A stretch of 64,000 nucleotides of DNA, from positions 682,001 to 746,000 of the forward strand of contig NZ_CP131131.1 in assembly GCF_033705735.1 (NCBI RefSeq), written 5' to 3'. The DNA comes from Shinella zoogloeoides (lineage in GTDB: Bacteria > Pseudomonadota > Alphaproteobacteria > Rhizobiales > Rhizobiaceae). The number at the start of each line of letters is the position of its first letter. Position 1 is the first letter of the stretch. The notes below the pieces were generated by a model, which saw only the letters and a list, made by a program, of their open reading frames with translations, was not told where the DNA came from and ran no database searches. Below are positions 43,003 through 52,854 of the stretch, one piece after another. The position numbers and the translations under genes were made by a program.

Positions 43003-44751
43003 ATGAACCGGACAGAGACATTGAACGGGCTCCGTCAGAGCCCGAAGGTGGACGTGTGCGTCCTCGGCGGCGGCATCAACGGGCTCAGCGTCTTCCGCGA
43101 GCTGGCGCTGCAGGGCGTCAACGTGCTGCTCGTCGAAAAGGCGGACTATTGCTCCGGCGCGAGTGCGGCGCTCTCGCGCATGGTTCATGGCGGCCTGCGA
43201 TATCTCGAGAACGGCGAGTTCAGCCTGGTCAAGGAATCGCTCGTCGAGCGCGACCGGCTGCTGCGCAACGCCCCGCATTATGTCGCGCCCTTGCCGACCA
43301 CGGTGCCGATCTTCGACACCTTTTCCGGCCTTGCCAATGGCGTGGTGCGCTTCCTCGGCCTTACCCGCCGCCCCAGTCGTCGCGGCGCCATCGCCATCAA
43401 GGCGGGGCTCGGCATCTACGACTTTCTGACGCGCAGGCGCGCCCTGATGCCGAAACACGAATTCCGCAGCCGCAGGGCGACGCTCTCGAAATGGCCGGCG
43501 CTCAATTCGTCGATCCGCAATTCCGCGACCTATTACGACGCCTGGGTCAGCCATCCCGAGCGCATCGGCATCGAGCTTCTGCGCGACGGCCTGTCCGCTG
43601 GCGCGAATGCCGGAGCGCTGAACTATGCGACGATCGAGGAAGCCGGGGCCGGTCGCTTCGTCCTGCGCGACGGCCTGTCCGGCGAGGCGCTGCCCCTCGA
43701 GCCGCGGCTGATCGTCAATGCGACGGGCGGCTGGATCGACATCGCGAATGCCACGCTGTTTTCAGGCGAGGCACGGCCGTCGCCGCTGATGGGCGGCACC
43801 AAGGGCTCGCATCTCATCATCGACAACCCGTCACTTCGCGACATGCTCGACGGCCACATGATCTATTACGAGAACGAGGATGGGCGCATCTGCATCCTGT
43901 TTCCCTATCTCGGCAAGGTGCTGGTCGGTTCAACGGATATCCGCGTCGACGATCCCGGCACGGTGCGCTGCGAGGCGGACGAGCGTGATTACATCCTGCA
44001 ATCGCTCGCCTTCGTGCTGCCGGGCGTCACGATCCGGCCGGAGGAGATCGTCTTCCAGTTTGCCGGCGTGCGCCCGCTGCCGGCGAGCAAGGACAGTTTT
44101 ACCGGCCGCATCCCGCGCGACCATTTCTGCACCGTGCTGGACGGCAGGAATGGCGGGCCGCCGGTGCTCTGCATGATCGGCGGCAAGTGGACGACCTTCC
44201 GCTCCTTCGGGGAGCTCGCCGCCGACATGGCGCTCAAACATCTGGGCGTGACGCGCCGTATCGATACCGCTGAACGGGCGATCGGCGGTGGCCGCGTCTT
44301 CCCCAAAGATCCCGGGACCTGGATCCGCGACCTTGCCGCATCGACCGGTCTTTCCGTCGCGCGCGTCACGGTTCTCTTCGGTCGCTACGGTACGGAGGCC
44401 GAGAACGTCGCCCGTTTCATCGCGGCGAAACCGGATCACGCGCTGCCGCATGCTCTCTACAGCGCACGGGAGCTGGAATATCTCATCCGTGCCGAGGCGG
44501 CCGAGCATCTGGACGATCTGCTGCTGCGCCGCACGACGCTGGCGGTCGCGGGCGATCTTTCACTCGCCATGGCGGAGGCCGTGCTTGAGTTGCTCGCCGC
44601 CGAAAAGGGCTGGTCCGCGCAACGGACGGCCGAAGAGCGCGGCCGTTTTCTGGATTTCATGCGTGAACGCCACGGCGTTACCGAACAAACCCTTTCCGCA
44701 CGGAATGAACACAGGAGTGAATTATGCGAGACAACCGCAAAGTCCGGATGA
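43003..44751 (+). CDS. GlpD-like FAD-dependent polyol-phosphate dehydrogenase
   Basis: 582 aa. FAD-binding GGGINGLSVFRELALQG near residue 22, then SRMVHGGLRYLENGEFSLVKESL, VNATGGWID, FPYLGKVLVGSTDIRVDDPG and GGKWTTFRSF, all typical of glycerol-3-phosphate dehydrogenase and its erythritol-phosphate (EryB) relatives. Likely membrane-associated, passing electrons to quinone. With the LyxK-like kinase and the aldolase it suggests a kinase-dehydrogenase-aldolase polyol route. Its 3' end overlaps the aldolase gene by 28 nt. Confidence 0.92.
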   Translation: MNRTETLNGLRQSPKVDVCVLGGGINGLSVFRELALQGVNVLLVEKADYCSGASAALSRMVHGGLRYLENGEFSLVKESLVERDRLLRNAPHYVAPLPTTVPIFDTFSGLANGVVRFLGLTRRPSRRGAIAIKAGLGIYDFLTRRRALMPKHEFRSRRATLSKWPALNSSIRNSATYYDAWVSHPERIGIELLRDGLSAGANAGALNYATIEEAGAGRFVLRDGLSGEALPLEPRLIVNATGGWIDIANATLFSGEARPSPLMGGTKGSHLIIDNPSLRDMLDGHMIYYENEDGRICILFPYLGKVLVGSTDIRVDDPGTVRCEADERDYILQSLAFVLPGVTIRPEEIVFQFAGVRPLPASKDSFTGRIPRDHFCTVLDGRNGGPPVLCMIGGKWTTFRSFGELAADMALKHLGVTRRIDTAERAIGGGRVFPKDPGTWIRDLAASTGLSVARVTVLFGRYGTEAENVARFIAAKPDHALPHALYSARELEYLIRAEAAEHLDDLLLRRTTLAVAGDLSLAMAEAVLELLAAEKGWSAQRTAEERGRFLDFMRERHGVTEQTLSARNEHRSELCETTAKSG

Positions 44752-45566
44752 ACCGGCTGTTCGGCAAAGGCCGTTGCCTGGACGTGGCGATCGACCATGG
44801 CGTGTGCAACGAGCCGTCCTTCCTTGACGGGCTGGAGGATGTTCCGGCCGTGGTGAAGGCGTTGGTCGATGCCGGGCCGGATGCGATCCAGATGAATTAC
44901 GGCCAGGCCGATCTGCTGCAGGACATTCCCGGCAAGGACAAGCCGGCGCTGGTCATGCGCATCGACATGGGCAACCCCTATAACCGCATCCGCCATCGCG
45001 ACATGTGGGCAGTGCTGCAAAACGAGGCCGAGCCGCTGATCGGTGCGTTGCAGATGGATGCGGCCTGCGTGGTCGTCAACCTCTTCATGCTGCCGGATGA
45101 ACCGGATCTTTTCCGTCAGTGTGTGCAGAACATCGCGCGCGTCCGGGCCGATTGCGAGAAATATGGCATGCCGCTGATGATCGAGCCGCTCGTCATGCAG
45201 CCCGTCACCGAGCGCGGCGGCTACATGGTCGACGGCGACGCCGACAAGATCGTCACGCTGACGCGGCTTGCCCGCGAGATGGGCGCCGATATCGTCAAGG
45301 CCGATCCGACGACCAACGCGGAGGATTTCCATCGCGTCGTCGAGGCGGCGCGCTGCCCGGTTCTGGTGCGCGGCGGCGGCAAGGAAGATCTTTCCGCGGT
45401 CTTTGCGAAATCTGCCGCCTTGATGCGGCAGGGCGCAATGGGCATGGTCTATGGCCGCAACATCTACCAGCACGCCAATCCGAGCGCCGTGGTGCGCGGG
45501 CTGATGGCGATCATCCATGCGGATGCGAGCGGCGAGGAGGCCTTCGCACTTTACCAGCAGGGATGA
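44724..45566 (+). CDS. DhnA/LsrF-type class I aldolase
   Basis: 280 aa TIM barrel of the DeoC/FbaB/LacD group. The Schiff-base Lys is in GADIVKADPTT; other marks are CLDVAIDHGV, MPLMIEPLV, LVRGGGKED and MGMVYGRNIYQH. It would cleave a keto-sugar phosphate, or act as a thiolase-like enzyme as LsrF does. Starts within the end of the GlpD-like gene (28-nt overlap), so translation is coupled. Confidence 0.9.
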   Translation: MRDNRKVRMNRLFGKGRCLDVAIDHGVCNEPSFLDGLEDVPAVVKALVDAGPDAIQMNYGQADLLQDIPGKDKPALVMRIDMGNPYNRIRHRDMWAVLQNEAEPLIGALQMDAACVVVNLFMLPDEPDLFRQCVQNIARVRADCEKYGMPLMIEPLVMQPVTERGGYMVDGDADKIVTLTRLAREMGADIVKADPTTNAEDFHRVVEAARCPVLVRGGGKEDLSAVFAKSAALMRQGAMGMVYGRNIYQHANPSAVVRGLMAIIHADASGEEAFALYQQG

Positions 45567-45645
45567 GACGCCGGGTGGTCGCGGGAAATACGCGAGGCGA
45601 TTTCCCGCGATCGCGCGAGTAAAGTGAACCTGGGAGGGGTTCTGC

Positions 45646-47175
45646 ATGCAAAAATATCTTCTGGGGCTCGATGCGGGCAACACGGTCATCAAGGCCGTCA
45701 TCTTCGACCTCGAAGGGCGTGAACTCGCCCATGCCGGGGAGGAGGGGCATAGCCGCATGCCGTGCCCCGGCCATGTCGAACGCGATCTCGACGAACTCTG
45801 GGCCAACGCCAGACGCGTCATCCGTACCTGCCTCGACAAGGCGGGAATAGCGGCCGGCGACATCGCCGCGATCGGCTGCGCGGGCCATGGCAACGGGCTC
45901 TATGCGCTCGATCGCGACGGCGCGCCGCTGATCGGCATCCAGTCGATCGATACGCGCGCGACCGGCCTGGTTGAGGAATGGCTGGCCGAAGGCGTGGGCG
46001 ACCGCACCTACCCGATCGCCCGGCAGCGCCCCTGGCCGGCCCAGACGCCGACGCTGCTCGCCTGGCTGAAGCGTTTCAGGCCCGATGTGTTCAGGCACAT
46101 CGGCACGGTGTTCTACTCCAAGGATTTCGTGGTGAACCGGCTGACGGGCCAGCGTGTCAGCGAGGTCTCGGACATGTCCGGTGCCGGGCTGCTCGATCTG
46201 GCGGCGCGCCGCTATGACAGGACGCTGATGGAGGCCTATGGCCTCGGGGATTGCATGGACCTTCTGCCGCCGCTCATCGAGAGTGCCGACATTGCGGGGC
46301 GCGTGACGGAGGCCGTTGCGGCCGAAACCGGGCTTGCCGCGGGCACGCCCGTCATTGGCGGGCTCTTCGATGTCGTCGCCTCGGCGCTCGGCTCCGGCGT
46401 TTCGCGCACGGGCAGCGCCTCGATCATCGCCGGCACCTGGAGCATCAACCAGGTGATCGTCGATGGCCCGGATTTGAAGGGTCCGGTTTTCATGTCCTCC
46501 ACCTTCGACCGCACGCGCTACATGGCGATGGAAAACAGCGCGACCTCGGCGGCCAATCTCGAATGGCTGGTGCGGGAATTCTTCGACGGCGATCACCATG
46601 CCGCCGTCTCGCCCTTCGATGCCTGCTGCGCGCTTGCGGCGGCCGTGGAGCCTGCGGCGGACGATCCACTCTACCACCCTTATCTCTACGGCGCCCAGCA
46701 GGACGGGCACGCGCGGGCAGGCTTCTACGGCGTAGCCGGCTGGCACACCAGGGGCCATCTGATCCGCGCCCTGCTGGAGGGCGTCGCCTTTGGCCACCGC
46801 CAGCATGTCGAAACGATCCGAAAGGCGGGCGCGACGTTCGAAGAGGCGGTCTTGTCGGGCGGTGGTTCGCGCAGCAAGCTTTGGCCGCAGATTTTTGCGG
46901 ATGTGCTCGGCGTGCCGGTCTCGGTTGCCGCCTCGCGGGAGACGGGCGCCCTCGGCGCGGCGATCGCGGCCGGCACGGGCGTCGGCCTCTTTGACGATTT
47001 CGCGACGGGGGCCGAGGCCATGGTGCGGACAGAGCGGCACTATAGGCCGAATGTCGGCCTTGCCGCGCACTATGCGAGGCGCTACGCGCTTTACACGGAT
47101 ATCGCCGAGGCGATGATGCCGCTCTGGCGGCGGCTGGCGGCTTCGGAAAAAATGGCAACGGGAGTTGCGGCGTGA
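45646..47175 (+). CDS. FGGY-family carbohydrate kinase (LyxK-like)
   Basis: 509 aa. ATP-binding LLGLDAGNTVIKAVIFD near residue 5, [64 protein letters not shown]. Overall pattern is closest, by eye, to L-xylulose kinase LyxK; xylulokinase and LsrK-like functions are other options. SD GGGAGGGG. The stop overlaps the GTG start of the GMC gene. Confidence 0.92.
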   Translation: MQKYLLGLDAGNTVIKAVIFDLEGRELAHAGEEGHSRMPCPGHVERDLDELWANARRVIRTCLDKAGIAAGDIAAIGCAGHGNGLYALDRDGAPLIGIQSIDTRATGLVEEWLAEGVGDRTYPIARQRPWPAQTPTLLAWLKRFRPDVFRHIGTVFYSKDFVVNRLTGQRVSEVSDMSGAGLLDLAARRYDRTLMEAYGLGDCMDLLPPLIESADIAGRVTEAVAAETGLAAGTPVIGGLFDVVASALGSGVSRTGSASIIAGTWSINQVIVDGPDLKGPVFMSSTFDRTRYMAMENSATSAANLEWLVREFFDGDHHAAVSPFDACCALAAAVEPAADDPLYHPYLYGAQQDGHARAGFYGVAGWHTRGHLIRALLEGVAFGHRQHVETIRKAGATFEEAVLSGGGSRSKLWPQIFADVLGVPVSVAASRETGALGAAIAAGTGVGLFDDFATGAEAMVRTERHYRPNVGLAAHYARRYALYTDIAEAMMPLWRRLAASEKMATGVAA

Positions 47176-48797
47176 ACCATCCTGTCAATGAAACGCCGGT
47201 CGATGAGGGCAGCTACGATTTCATCGTGGTCGGTGCCGGTTCGGCCGGCTGCGTTCTGGCGAACCGGCTCTCCGCCGACCCCGGGAACCGCGTCCTGCTG
47301 CTCGAGGCGGGCGGGTCGGACCGCTACCACTGGGTTCATGTGCCGATCGGCTATCTCTACTGCATGGGCAATCCGCGCACGGACTGGATGATGAAGACGG
47401 CGGCGGAGGCCGGGCTCAACGGCCGCGCACTCAACTATCCGCGGGGCAAGGTGCTGGGCGGCTGCTCGTCGATCAACGGCATGATCTACATGCGCGGGCA
47501 GGCGGCGGACTATGACGGCTGGCGGCAGGCGGGCAATGCCGGCTGGGGCTGGGATGATGTGCTGCCCTATTTCCTGAAGTCGGAGGACAATTATCGCGGC
47601 TCGTCCGCCGTCCACGGCGCGGGCGGCGAGTGGCGCGTCGAGCGTCAGCGCCTTTCCTGGCCCATCCTCGACGCCTTCCGCGACGCTGCCGAGGAACTCG
47701 GCATCCCGAAGACCGACGATTTCAACGGCGGGGACAACGAGGGCTCGGGCTATTTCGAGGTCAACCAGCGCGGCGGTCTGCGGTGGAACACGACCAAGGC
47801 GTTCCTGCGCCCGGCGATGAAGCGCCCGAACCTGCGTGTGCTCACAGGCGCGGAGACACAACGCCTGGAATTCGACGGCAAACGGGCGAGCGGCGTGCGC
47901 TTCCGGCTGAACGGCCGACCCGCCGTCGCGCGCGCCTCCCGCGAGGTCATACTGTCGGCGGGCGCGGTCAATTCGCCAAAACTCCTCGAACTGTCGGGCA
48001 TCGGCCGCCCGGACCTGCTCTCCGCGCTCGGCATTCCGCTGCGCCATGCGCTTGCCGGCGTCGGCGAGAACCTGCAGGACCATCTCCAGATCCGCACGGT
48101 GTTCTGCATCGAAGGCGCAAGGACGCTGAACCAGCTCTATCACAACCTCCTGAGCCGCGCGGGCATGGGTCTGGAATATGCGTTCCGCCGCTCCGGCCCG
48201 CTCTCCATGGCGCCGAGCCAGCTCGGCATCTTCGCGCGGAGCGACCCGGCGGTCGCCACGGCCGACCTTGAGTATCATGTCCAGCCGCTCAGCACCGACC
48301 GGCTCGGCGAGCCGCTGCACCGCTATCCGGCCGTGACGGTCTCCGTCTGCAATCTCCGGCCGGAAAGCCGCGGCACGGTGCATGTGACGGCGGACGATGC
48401 GGCGCTCGCCCCGGAAATCCGGCCGAATTACCTGTCGACGCCGGGCGACCGTCTGCTGGCGGCCAGATCCATCCGCCATGCGCGAAGCCTCATGGAAACC
48501 CGGGCGATCACCCGCTTCCGGCCGCAGGAAATGCTGCCGGGCAAGGAATACCAGAGCGACGACGAGCTCATCCGGCGCGCCGGCGACATCGCGACGACGA
48601 TCTTCCATCCCGTCGGCACCTGCCGGATGGGCGACGATCCGATGGCGGTGGTGGATGCCAGGCTGCGGGTGCACGGTCTCGACGGGCTGCGCGTCGTCGA
48701 CGCCTCCATCATGCCGACCATCGTTTCGGGCAACACCAACTCGCCGGTGATCATGATCGCGGAAAAGGCGGCGGAGATGGTGCTGAGCACGCAATAG
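47172..48797 (+). CDS. GMC-family FAD oxidoreductase
   Basis: 541 aa. N-terminal FAD motif [19 protein letters not shown] signature 1 [21 protein letters not shown], signature 2 [17 protein letters not shown], and C-terminal catalytic His in [14 protein letters not shown] with Asn/His-type pair in [16 protein letters not shown]. Oxidises an alcohol with FAD. GTG start overlapping the kinase stop (GTGA). Last gene of the operon and possibly its first catabolic step. Confidence 0.92.
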   Translation: MNHPVNETPVDEGSYDFIVVGAGSAGCVLANRLSADPGNRVLLLEAGGSDRYHWVHVPIGYLYCMGNPRTDWMMKTAAEAGLNGRALNYPRGKVLGGCSSINGMIYMRGQAADYDGWRQAGNAGWGWDDVLPYFLKSEDNYRGSSAVHGAGGEWRVERQRLSWPILDAFRDAAEELGIPKTDDFNGGDNEGSGYFEVNQRGGLRWNTTKAFLRPAMKRPNLRVLTGAETQRLEFDGKRASGVRFRLNGRPAVARASREVILSAGAVNSPKLLELSGIGRPDLLSALGIPLRHALAGVGENLQDHLQIRTVFCIEGARTLNQLYHNLLSRAGMGLEYAFRRSGPLSMAPSQLGIFARSDPAVATADLEYHVQPLSTDRLGEPLHRYPAVTVSVCNLRPESRGTVHVTADDAALAPEIRPNYLSTPGDRLLAARSIRHARSLMETRAITRFRPQEMLPGKEYQSDDELIRRAGDIATTIFHPVGTCRMGDDPMAVVDARLRVHGLDGLRVVDASIMPTIVSGNTNSPVIMIAEKAAEMVLSTQ

Positions 48798-48928
48798 ATG
48801 GAAGATGTTCTTCCGCCGGGCTGTTCAAGCTTCGCGCTGTGCCAATGCTCAACGCGCCATCGCAGGGTGCTGCCAGGGATCAACTCGGCATGGGGGTGGG
48901 AGACACCAGGCGCTTCAATCCTCGTGCT

Positions 48929-49864
48929 TTAGCGATCGTGTTCTTTCTTGCGCCAGGCAAGCACCTCGCCGGAGGTGGCTTTGCCGCCGCGCGGGCCGTG
49001 GATCGTGACGGAGCGGGAAGCGGCCGCGATGGAAAAGTCCAGCGCTTCGGTGAAGGACCGGCCCTCTCCCAGGCACCAGGTCAATGCACCGCCGAAGGTG
49101 TCTCCGGCGCCGGTCACGTCGACCACGTTCACGGGATAGCCGGCGGCCTGCAGCCGCGTCTCGCCGTCGAATGCCTCGGCGCCGTCCGCGGCCATCGTGC
49201 GTACCACCCAGCCGATTTCGTGGTCGCGGATCCACCCGCCGATGCGAGCCATGTCGTCATGGCCGAAGGCGGCGCGGAAGCCGACCTGGTTGAAGATGAC
49301 GACGGCGGCGTCGGTGAGGTAGGGCATGTCTTCCGGCGTGCAGCCGCCGACATCGAGATCGAAGATGGCGCGGCGGCCGTGGCGCCTCAGGTCGGACAGA
49401 AGGTCTGCCTGTTTGAGCACGCCGTTCCCCGTCCGGCTGTGCAGCCGGCGCACGCGGTAGAGCGTCGTATAGAGAAGGCCCGGCCGGCGCAGCGCCGCCA
49501 GTGTCGCAGGCGCCAGCCACATCGGCTGCTCGCCCATCTCGACCGTCAGCACGACATGCTCGCCGTCGATCAGGAAGATCAGGTTGCGTGATTCCGCGAT
49601 GGCGGGATCGACCAGCATGTGCTCGATACCGACGCCGTTCTGCCGGAGGTCGTCCGTGAGCCGCCCCGACAGCGGGCTGTCGTTCAGCAGGGAAATGAAC
49701 TGTGTTTCACCGCCGAGTGCGGCATGCACGACGGCGGCATTGGCGATGGAGCCCCCGATCTCGGCCGGCAGTTCCTGCACCATGCCCTTGTCGGCGCGGC
49801 CGGGCCAGCGGTCGGCGGTGTAATATTCGTCGAGCGCTACGTCTCCGATGAAGAAGGCGGTCAT
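48929..49864 (-). CDS. PfkB-family carbohydrate kinase
   Basis: 311 aa. N-terminal signature region EIGGSIANAAVVHAALGG near residue 36, and C-terminal DVTGAGDTFGGALTW with the catalytic Asp. Family members phosphorylate ribose, fructose derivatives, nucleosides or fructosamines (FrlD). Last gene of a seven-gene operon; the start overlaps the AllA-like stop (ATGA). Confidence 0.92.
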   Translation of the reverse strand: MTAFFIGDVALDEYYTADRWPGRADKGMVQELPAEIGGSIANAAVVHAALGGETQFISLLNDSPLSGRLTDDLRQNGVGIEHMLVDPAIAESRNLIFLIDGEHVVLTVEMGEQPMWLAPATLAALRRPGLLYTTLYRVRRLHSRTGNGVLKQADLLSDLRRHGRRAIFDLDVGGCTPEDMPYLTDAAVVIFNQVGFRAAFGHDDMARIGGWIRDHEIGWVVRTMAADGAEAFDGETRLQAAGYPVNVVDVTGAGDTFGGALTWCLGEGRSFTEALDFSIAAASRSVTIHGPRGGKATSGEVLAWRKKEHDR

Positions 49865-50364
49865 ACTGAGGGCTCGTCATTCATCTGGATCCGGCGCGGT
49901 CCGCCCTTGACCGGAACCCACGGGCTTTCCCCGAGGCCGCAGATTGCCATCCAGTAATAGGGCGTGGCACGCGTGGCGCCCCGGCAGGCATCGTGCCAGA
50001 CGTTGCGGTGCATCACCACCACCTGTCCGGGCGCGATGACGAAGGCCTCGATTTCGTCGCGATGCGGCGCATCGGCCTCGGAGGCGGGAGCCACGGCAAG
50101 GACGATCGGCTCGGCCGCGCAGAGGAGCGCCTCCTCGGTCTGCGGGTGCCGTTCCATGGCGGTGCATGGCCATGGTGCGCTGCCGCCGCGCGTCATGCCG
50201 AGATGGCCCGAACCGTCGATCAGCGGGGTGCGGGTAAAGCCGTCGTTCCAGCCGTCGCCCTTCGTCCAGGTGACGTTGGGGTCGGCATCGCCTGCAAGAT
50301 CGTAGACCGTTCCGTAGCGGGCGAAATTTTCGGCTGTAACGGGCCGTGCGACGACGGGGGTCAT
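49861..50364 (-). CDS. Ureidoglycolate lyase (AllA)-like cupin protein
   Basis: 167 aa. The AllA pattern is visible: an N-terminal FARYGTVYD, LGMTRGGSAPWP, MERHPQTEEALL (His and Glu ligands), IAPGQVVVMHRNVWHDA. AllA releases glyoxylate and urea from ureidoglycolate. No other ureide gene is nearby, so the reaction here may differ. Translation overlaps both neighbours (ATGA at each end). Confidence 0.82.
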   Translation of the reverse strand: MTPVVARPVTAENFARYGTVYDLAGDADPNVTWTKGDGWNDGFTRTPLIDGSGHLGMTRGGSAPWPCTAMERHPQTEEALLCAAEPIVLAVAPASEADAPHRDEIEAFVIAPGQVVVMHRNVWHDACRGATRATPYYWMAICGLGESPWVPVKGGPRRIQMNDEPSV

Positions 50365-51101
50365 GCGGCGCTCCGTGCGAGGCGGACGGCGCGCATCAGG
50401 CGGGCGACGTGGGACGCCTCGACGCGGCCGGTATCCTTGTGGTCGTGCTTGAACCAGCTTCCGACGATCGCGCCATCGGCATGGGCAAGCTGTTCGACCG
50501 CGTTCGTTTCGGTAAGACCGGCGCCGATGAGAAGCGGGACGGTCCCACCGGCCGCGGCGCGGAAACGGGCGACCTTGTCCATGTCGGTCGGCTGGCCGGT
50601 GGCATCCGACGTCACCACCAGGCCGTCGCAGCGCTGAGCGCCGAGGCGCACGTCCTCTTCCTCCGGCCGGCCGGAAAGAACCGGCTGGTACTTGAACCGC
50701 ACCCCGCCGAGCAAAAGCGCGGGAACGCTCGCCCGCCGGGCGGCGAAATCGGCCGCGAAGGCGGTGTCGTCTTCCGGCGGCAGGTGGCCGGCGACGGAAT
50801 CGACCTGAATGAAGGAAACGGAATATTGCCGGGCTAGCGCAAACGCGCGTGTGTCATCACGCAGGACGTTGACGCCGATCTTCGCGCCGAGGCCGAGGCC
50901 GCCCAGCCGATCGAGCACGCGCTCGACATCGTCGGCATCGCCGAAATAGTTTTCCACCACCAGCCCGTCGACACCTTCGCCGGCCATGATGCGGGCCTCT
51001 TCCTCGGCCTGGGCGAGTTTTGCTGCGGGGTCTTCACCGGCAAGATGCAGCATGCCGAGAATGGGCTTCACGGTGGCGAAGGTCTCGCTGAGACGGCTCA
51101 T
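50361..51101 (-). CDS. BtpA/SgcQ-family TIM-barrel protein
   Basis: 246 aa from the ATG at 51101 (SD CAGGAG); the upstream frame is only complement. Signature segments KPILGMLHLAGEDP, EGVDGLVVENYFGDAD, IGVNVLRDDTRAFALARQYSVSFIQVD, VTSDATGQPTDMDKVARFR and LIGAGLTETNAVEQL. BtpA was linked to photosystem I assembly in cyanobacteria, while SgcQ lies in a sugar operon; the bacterial enzymatic role is not settled. Here it sits between a UTRA regulator and an AllA-like gene, pointing to a catabolic reaction on a sugar-like compound. Confidence 0.9.
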   Translation of the reverse strand: MSRLSETFATVKPILGMLHLAGEDPAAKLAQAEEEARIMAGEGVDGLVVENYFGDADDVERVLDRLGGLGLGAKIGVNVLRDDTRAFALARQYSVSFIQVDSVAGHLPPEDDTAFAADFAARRASVPALLLGGVRFKYQPVLSGRPEEEDVRLGAQRCDGLVVTSDATGQPTDMDKVARFRAAAGGTVPLLIGAGLTETNAVEQLAHADGAIVGSWFKHDHKDTGRVEASHVARLMRAVRLARSAA

Positions 51102-51127
51102 GTCATTTCTCCTGCGTCGCGCCGCCC

Positions 51128-51913
51128 TCAGGCCGGCGCGGTATCGCGCCCCCAGCGCGTTGCGAATTTCATCTGGACGGCCGGCGAGTAGACGATCGAC
51201 GTGCGCTCGACCAAACGGTCGTCGGCGTCCAGTACGTCTCCGCTGGCGCAAAGGTAGCCCGGCACCTGGGGCGCTGCCGGGCCGAAGACCTCCCGCAGGC
51301 GATCGGACGGCGGCACGACGGTGAGCAGCAGTTCCGAGCGCAGGGGATGGCGGTCATAGTCGCGGTGCAACACCTCGTAGAGCGATTGCGCGGCGAAATC
51401 GTAGGTCTCGATGCCCGGATAGAGGGCGAGATCGAGCCGGGACGTATCGACGTTCAGCCAGCTGACCGTCTCGTCATTGGCGAGCCCACGGGCGCGCACG
51501 AGGATGAGCTCGCCGTCTTCCACCCGATGGTCGAGCACGCGGGTCACCGGGCGCTGGCCCTGCCGGCGGGCAAGCTCGGTAAAGCTGCCGAAATTCCAGA
51601 TATTGTGGCTGATCGGCCTGTGCGAGACGATCGTACCCCGCCCGCGCACCTGCTGGACCAGGCCTTCCGACACCAGAAGCGCCATGGCGTTTCGAACCGT
51701 CGTGCGGGCGATGCCGAACTGGTCGCGCATCTGGTTTTCCGAGGGAATGGCTTCGCCTTCGGAAAAGTCTCCGCTGAGGATCGCGGCGCGCAGCGCCCGG
51801 TAGAGCTGGCGGTAAAGCTGTTCGCTCGAATAGGGATCGAGGCGAAAGCGCGACAGCCGGTCATCCGGATTTTCGCCCGCAACGCTGGCATCTGGTGTGG
51901 AAGGGTGGGTCAA
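51128..51913 (-). CDS. GntR-family regulator, UTRA domain
   Basis: 261 aa. Winged HTH at residues about 30-100 (QLYRALRAAILSGDFSEGEAIPSENQMRDQFGIARTTVRNAMALLVSEGLVQQVRGRGTIV), then UTRA (FGSFTELARRQGQRPVTRVLDHRV and LTVVPPSDRLREVFG). UTRA regulators (FrlR, NagR, PhnF type) respond to small phosphorylated or amino-sugar ligands. Lies mid-operon; probably binds TTGTAGG-N6-CCTACAA at 54552. Confidence 0.92.
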   Translation of the reverse strand: MTHPSTPDASVAGENPDDRLSRFRLDPYSSEQLYRQLYRALRAAILSGDFSEGEAIPSENQMRDQFGIARTTVRNAMALLVSEGLVQQVRGRGTIVSHRPISHNIWNFGSFTELARRQGQRPVTRVLDHRVEDGELILVRARGLANDETVSWLNVDTSRLDLALYPGIETYDFAAQSLYEVLHRDYDRHPLRSELLLTVVPPSDRLREVFGPAAPQVPGYLCASGDVLDADDRLVERTSIVYSPAVQMKFATRWGRDTAPA

Positions 51914-51935
51914 GGCAGGCTCCGGTGCGGTTCCG

Positions 51936-52793
51936 TTACTTGGTGGCTCCGTTTATCTTGAACTCTTCGACGCCCGCCTCTTTCAAGCCGTGGCGGTCGA
52001 GGATCTGTGCATAAGTGCCGTCTGCCTTGAGCGCATCGAGCGTGGCGTGCACGGCGTCGCGCAGCTCGCCATTGGCCTTGGCGAAGGCGATGCCGTAGTG
52101 ATTGACGTCGCCGACCTCGCCGATCTGGTAGAACTTGCCCGGCTCCTGCTTCATCAGGTCGAGCAGGCCTTCGAGGCCGATGACGGAGGCCTGGGCGCGG
52201 CCCTGGCGGATCTGCATGATGTGCTCGGCCTGGGTCGGGATTTGGATGACGGTGATCAGCTTGTCGGCCGGGCAGATCAACTTGCCGAGCTCTTCGGCCC
52301 AGGTGACCCAGCTCGTGCCGGTCGCGACGGCGACCGTCTTGCCGCAGAGGTCGGCCTCGGTCTTGATCTCGTCCTGATGGTCGATGCTCGAGTAGAAGAC
52401 GTTGCCGGTCTTGAAGTAGTCGATGAAGTCAAGCTGCGTCTGGCGCTCGACCTTGTCGGAGAAAGCCGTGATGATCATGTCGGAGCGACCGGTGACGACC
52501 TGCGGGATGAGCTGCGGAAACTCGACGTTCTGGAATTCCGCCGTCAGGCCGAGGCGCTCGGCGATCGCCTTGGCAAGGTCGATGTCGAAGCCCTTCAGCT
52601 CCGTCGAGCCGGCGTCGTTGTATTCCATCGGCGGATAGGCAAGGCTGATCGTGAAGTTCAGCTTGCCGGCGGTGCGCACGGCCTCCGGCAGGGCGGCGGC
52701 AAGCTTTTCGTCGCCGGCCGCCTGTGCGGCGCCGGCAAGGCTGATGAAGGTGGCGGAAGCGAGCCCCAGAACCATCGGCAGTATCGTCTTCAT
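51936..52793 (-). CDS. Amino-acid-type periplasmic binding protein
   Basis: 285 aa. Signal peptide ending AGAAQAAG near residue 27, then SBP_bac_3 fold: LNFTISLAYPPMEYNDAGSTELKGFDIDLAKAIAERLG, GRSDMIITAFSDKVERQTQLDFIDYF, QIRQGRAQASVIGLEGLL. Preceded by its ATPase and permease genes and followed by the UTRA regulator. Confidence 0.9.
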   Translation of the reverse strand: MKTILPMVLGLASATFISLAGAAQAAGDEKLAAALPEAVRTAGKLNFTISLAYPPMEYNDAGSTELKGFDIDLAKAIAERLGLTAEFQNVEFPQLIPQVVTGRSDMIITAFSDKVERQTQLDFIDYFKTGNVFYSSIDHQDEIKTEADLCGKTVAVATGTSWVTWAEELGKLICPADKLITVIQIPTQAEHIMQIRQGRAQASVIGLEGLLDLMKQEPGKFYQIGEVGDVNHYGIAFAKANGELRDAVHATLDALKADGTYAQILDRHGLKEAGVEEFKINGATK

Positions 52794-52831
52794 GTCCGTT
52801 CTCCCATTGTTGGACTGATTTCTTTTCGAGC

Positions 52832-52849
52832 ATTCCCGGGCGGGAACGC
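52832..52849. promoter_or_regulatory. Intercistronic stem-loop
   Basis: TTCCC-gggc-GGGAA (52833-52846), flanked by GC pairs, lies between the ATPase stop and the binding-protein start, both on the minus strand. A T-run follows on the plus strand only, so it would be a terminator just for antisense transcripts. On the operon strand it is a plain hairpin. Confidence 0.45.
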
Positions 52850-52854
52850 TTTTT

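Noticed and set aside
48805..48928. Short plus-strand frames in the gap after the GMC oxidoreductase
   Set aside because: No start signal or family resemblance; the gap appears non-coding.
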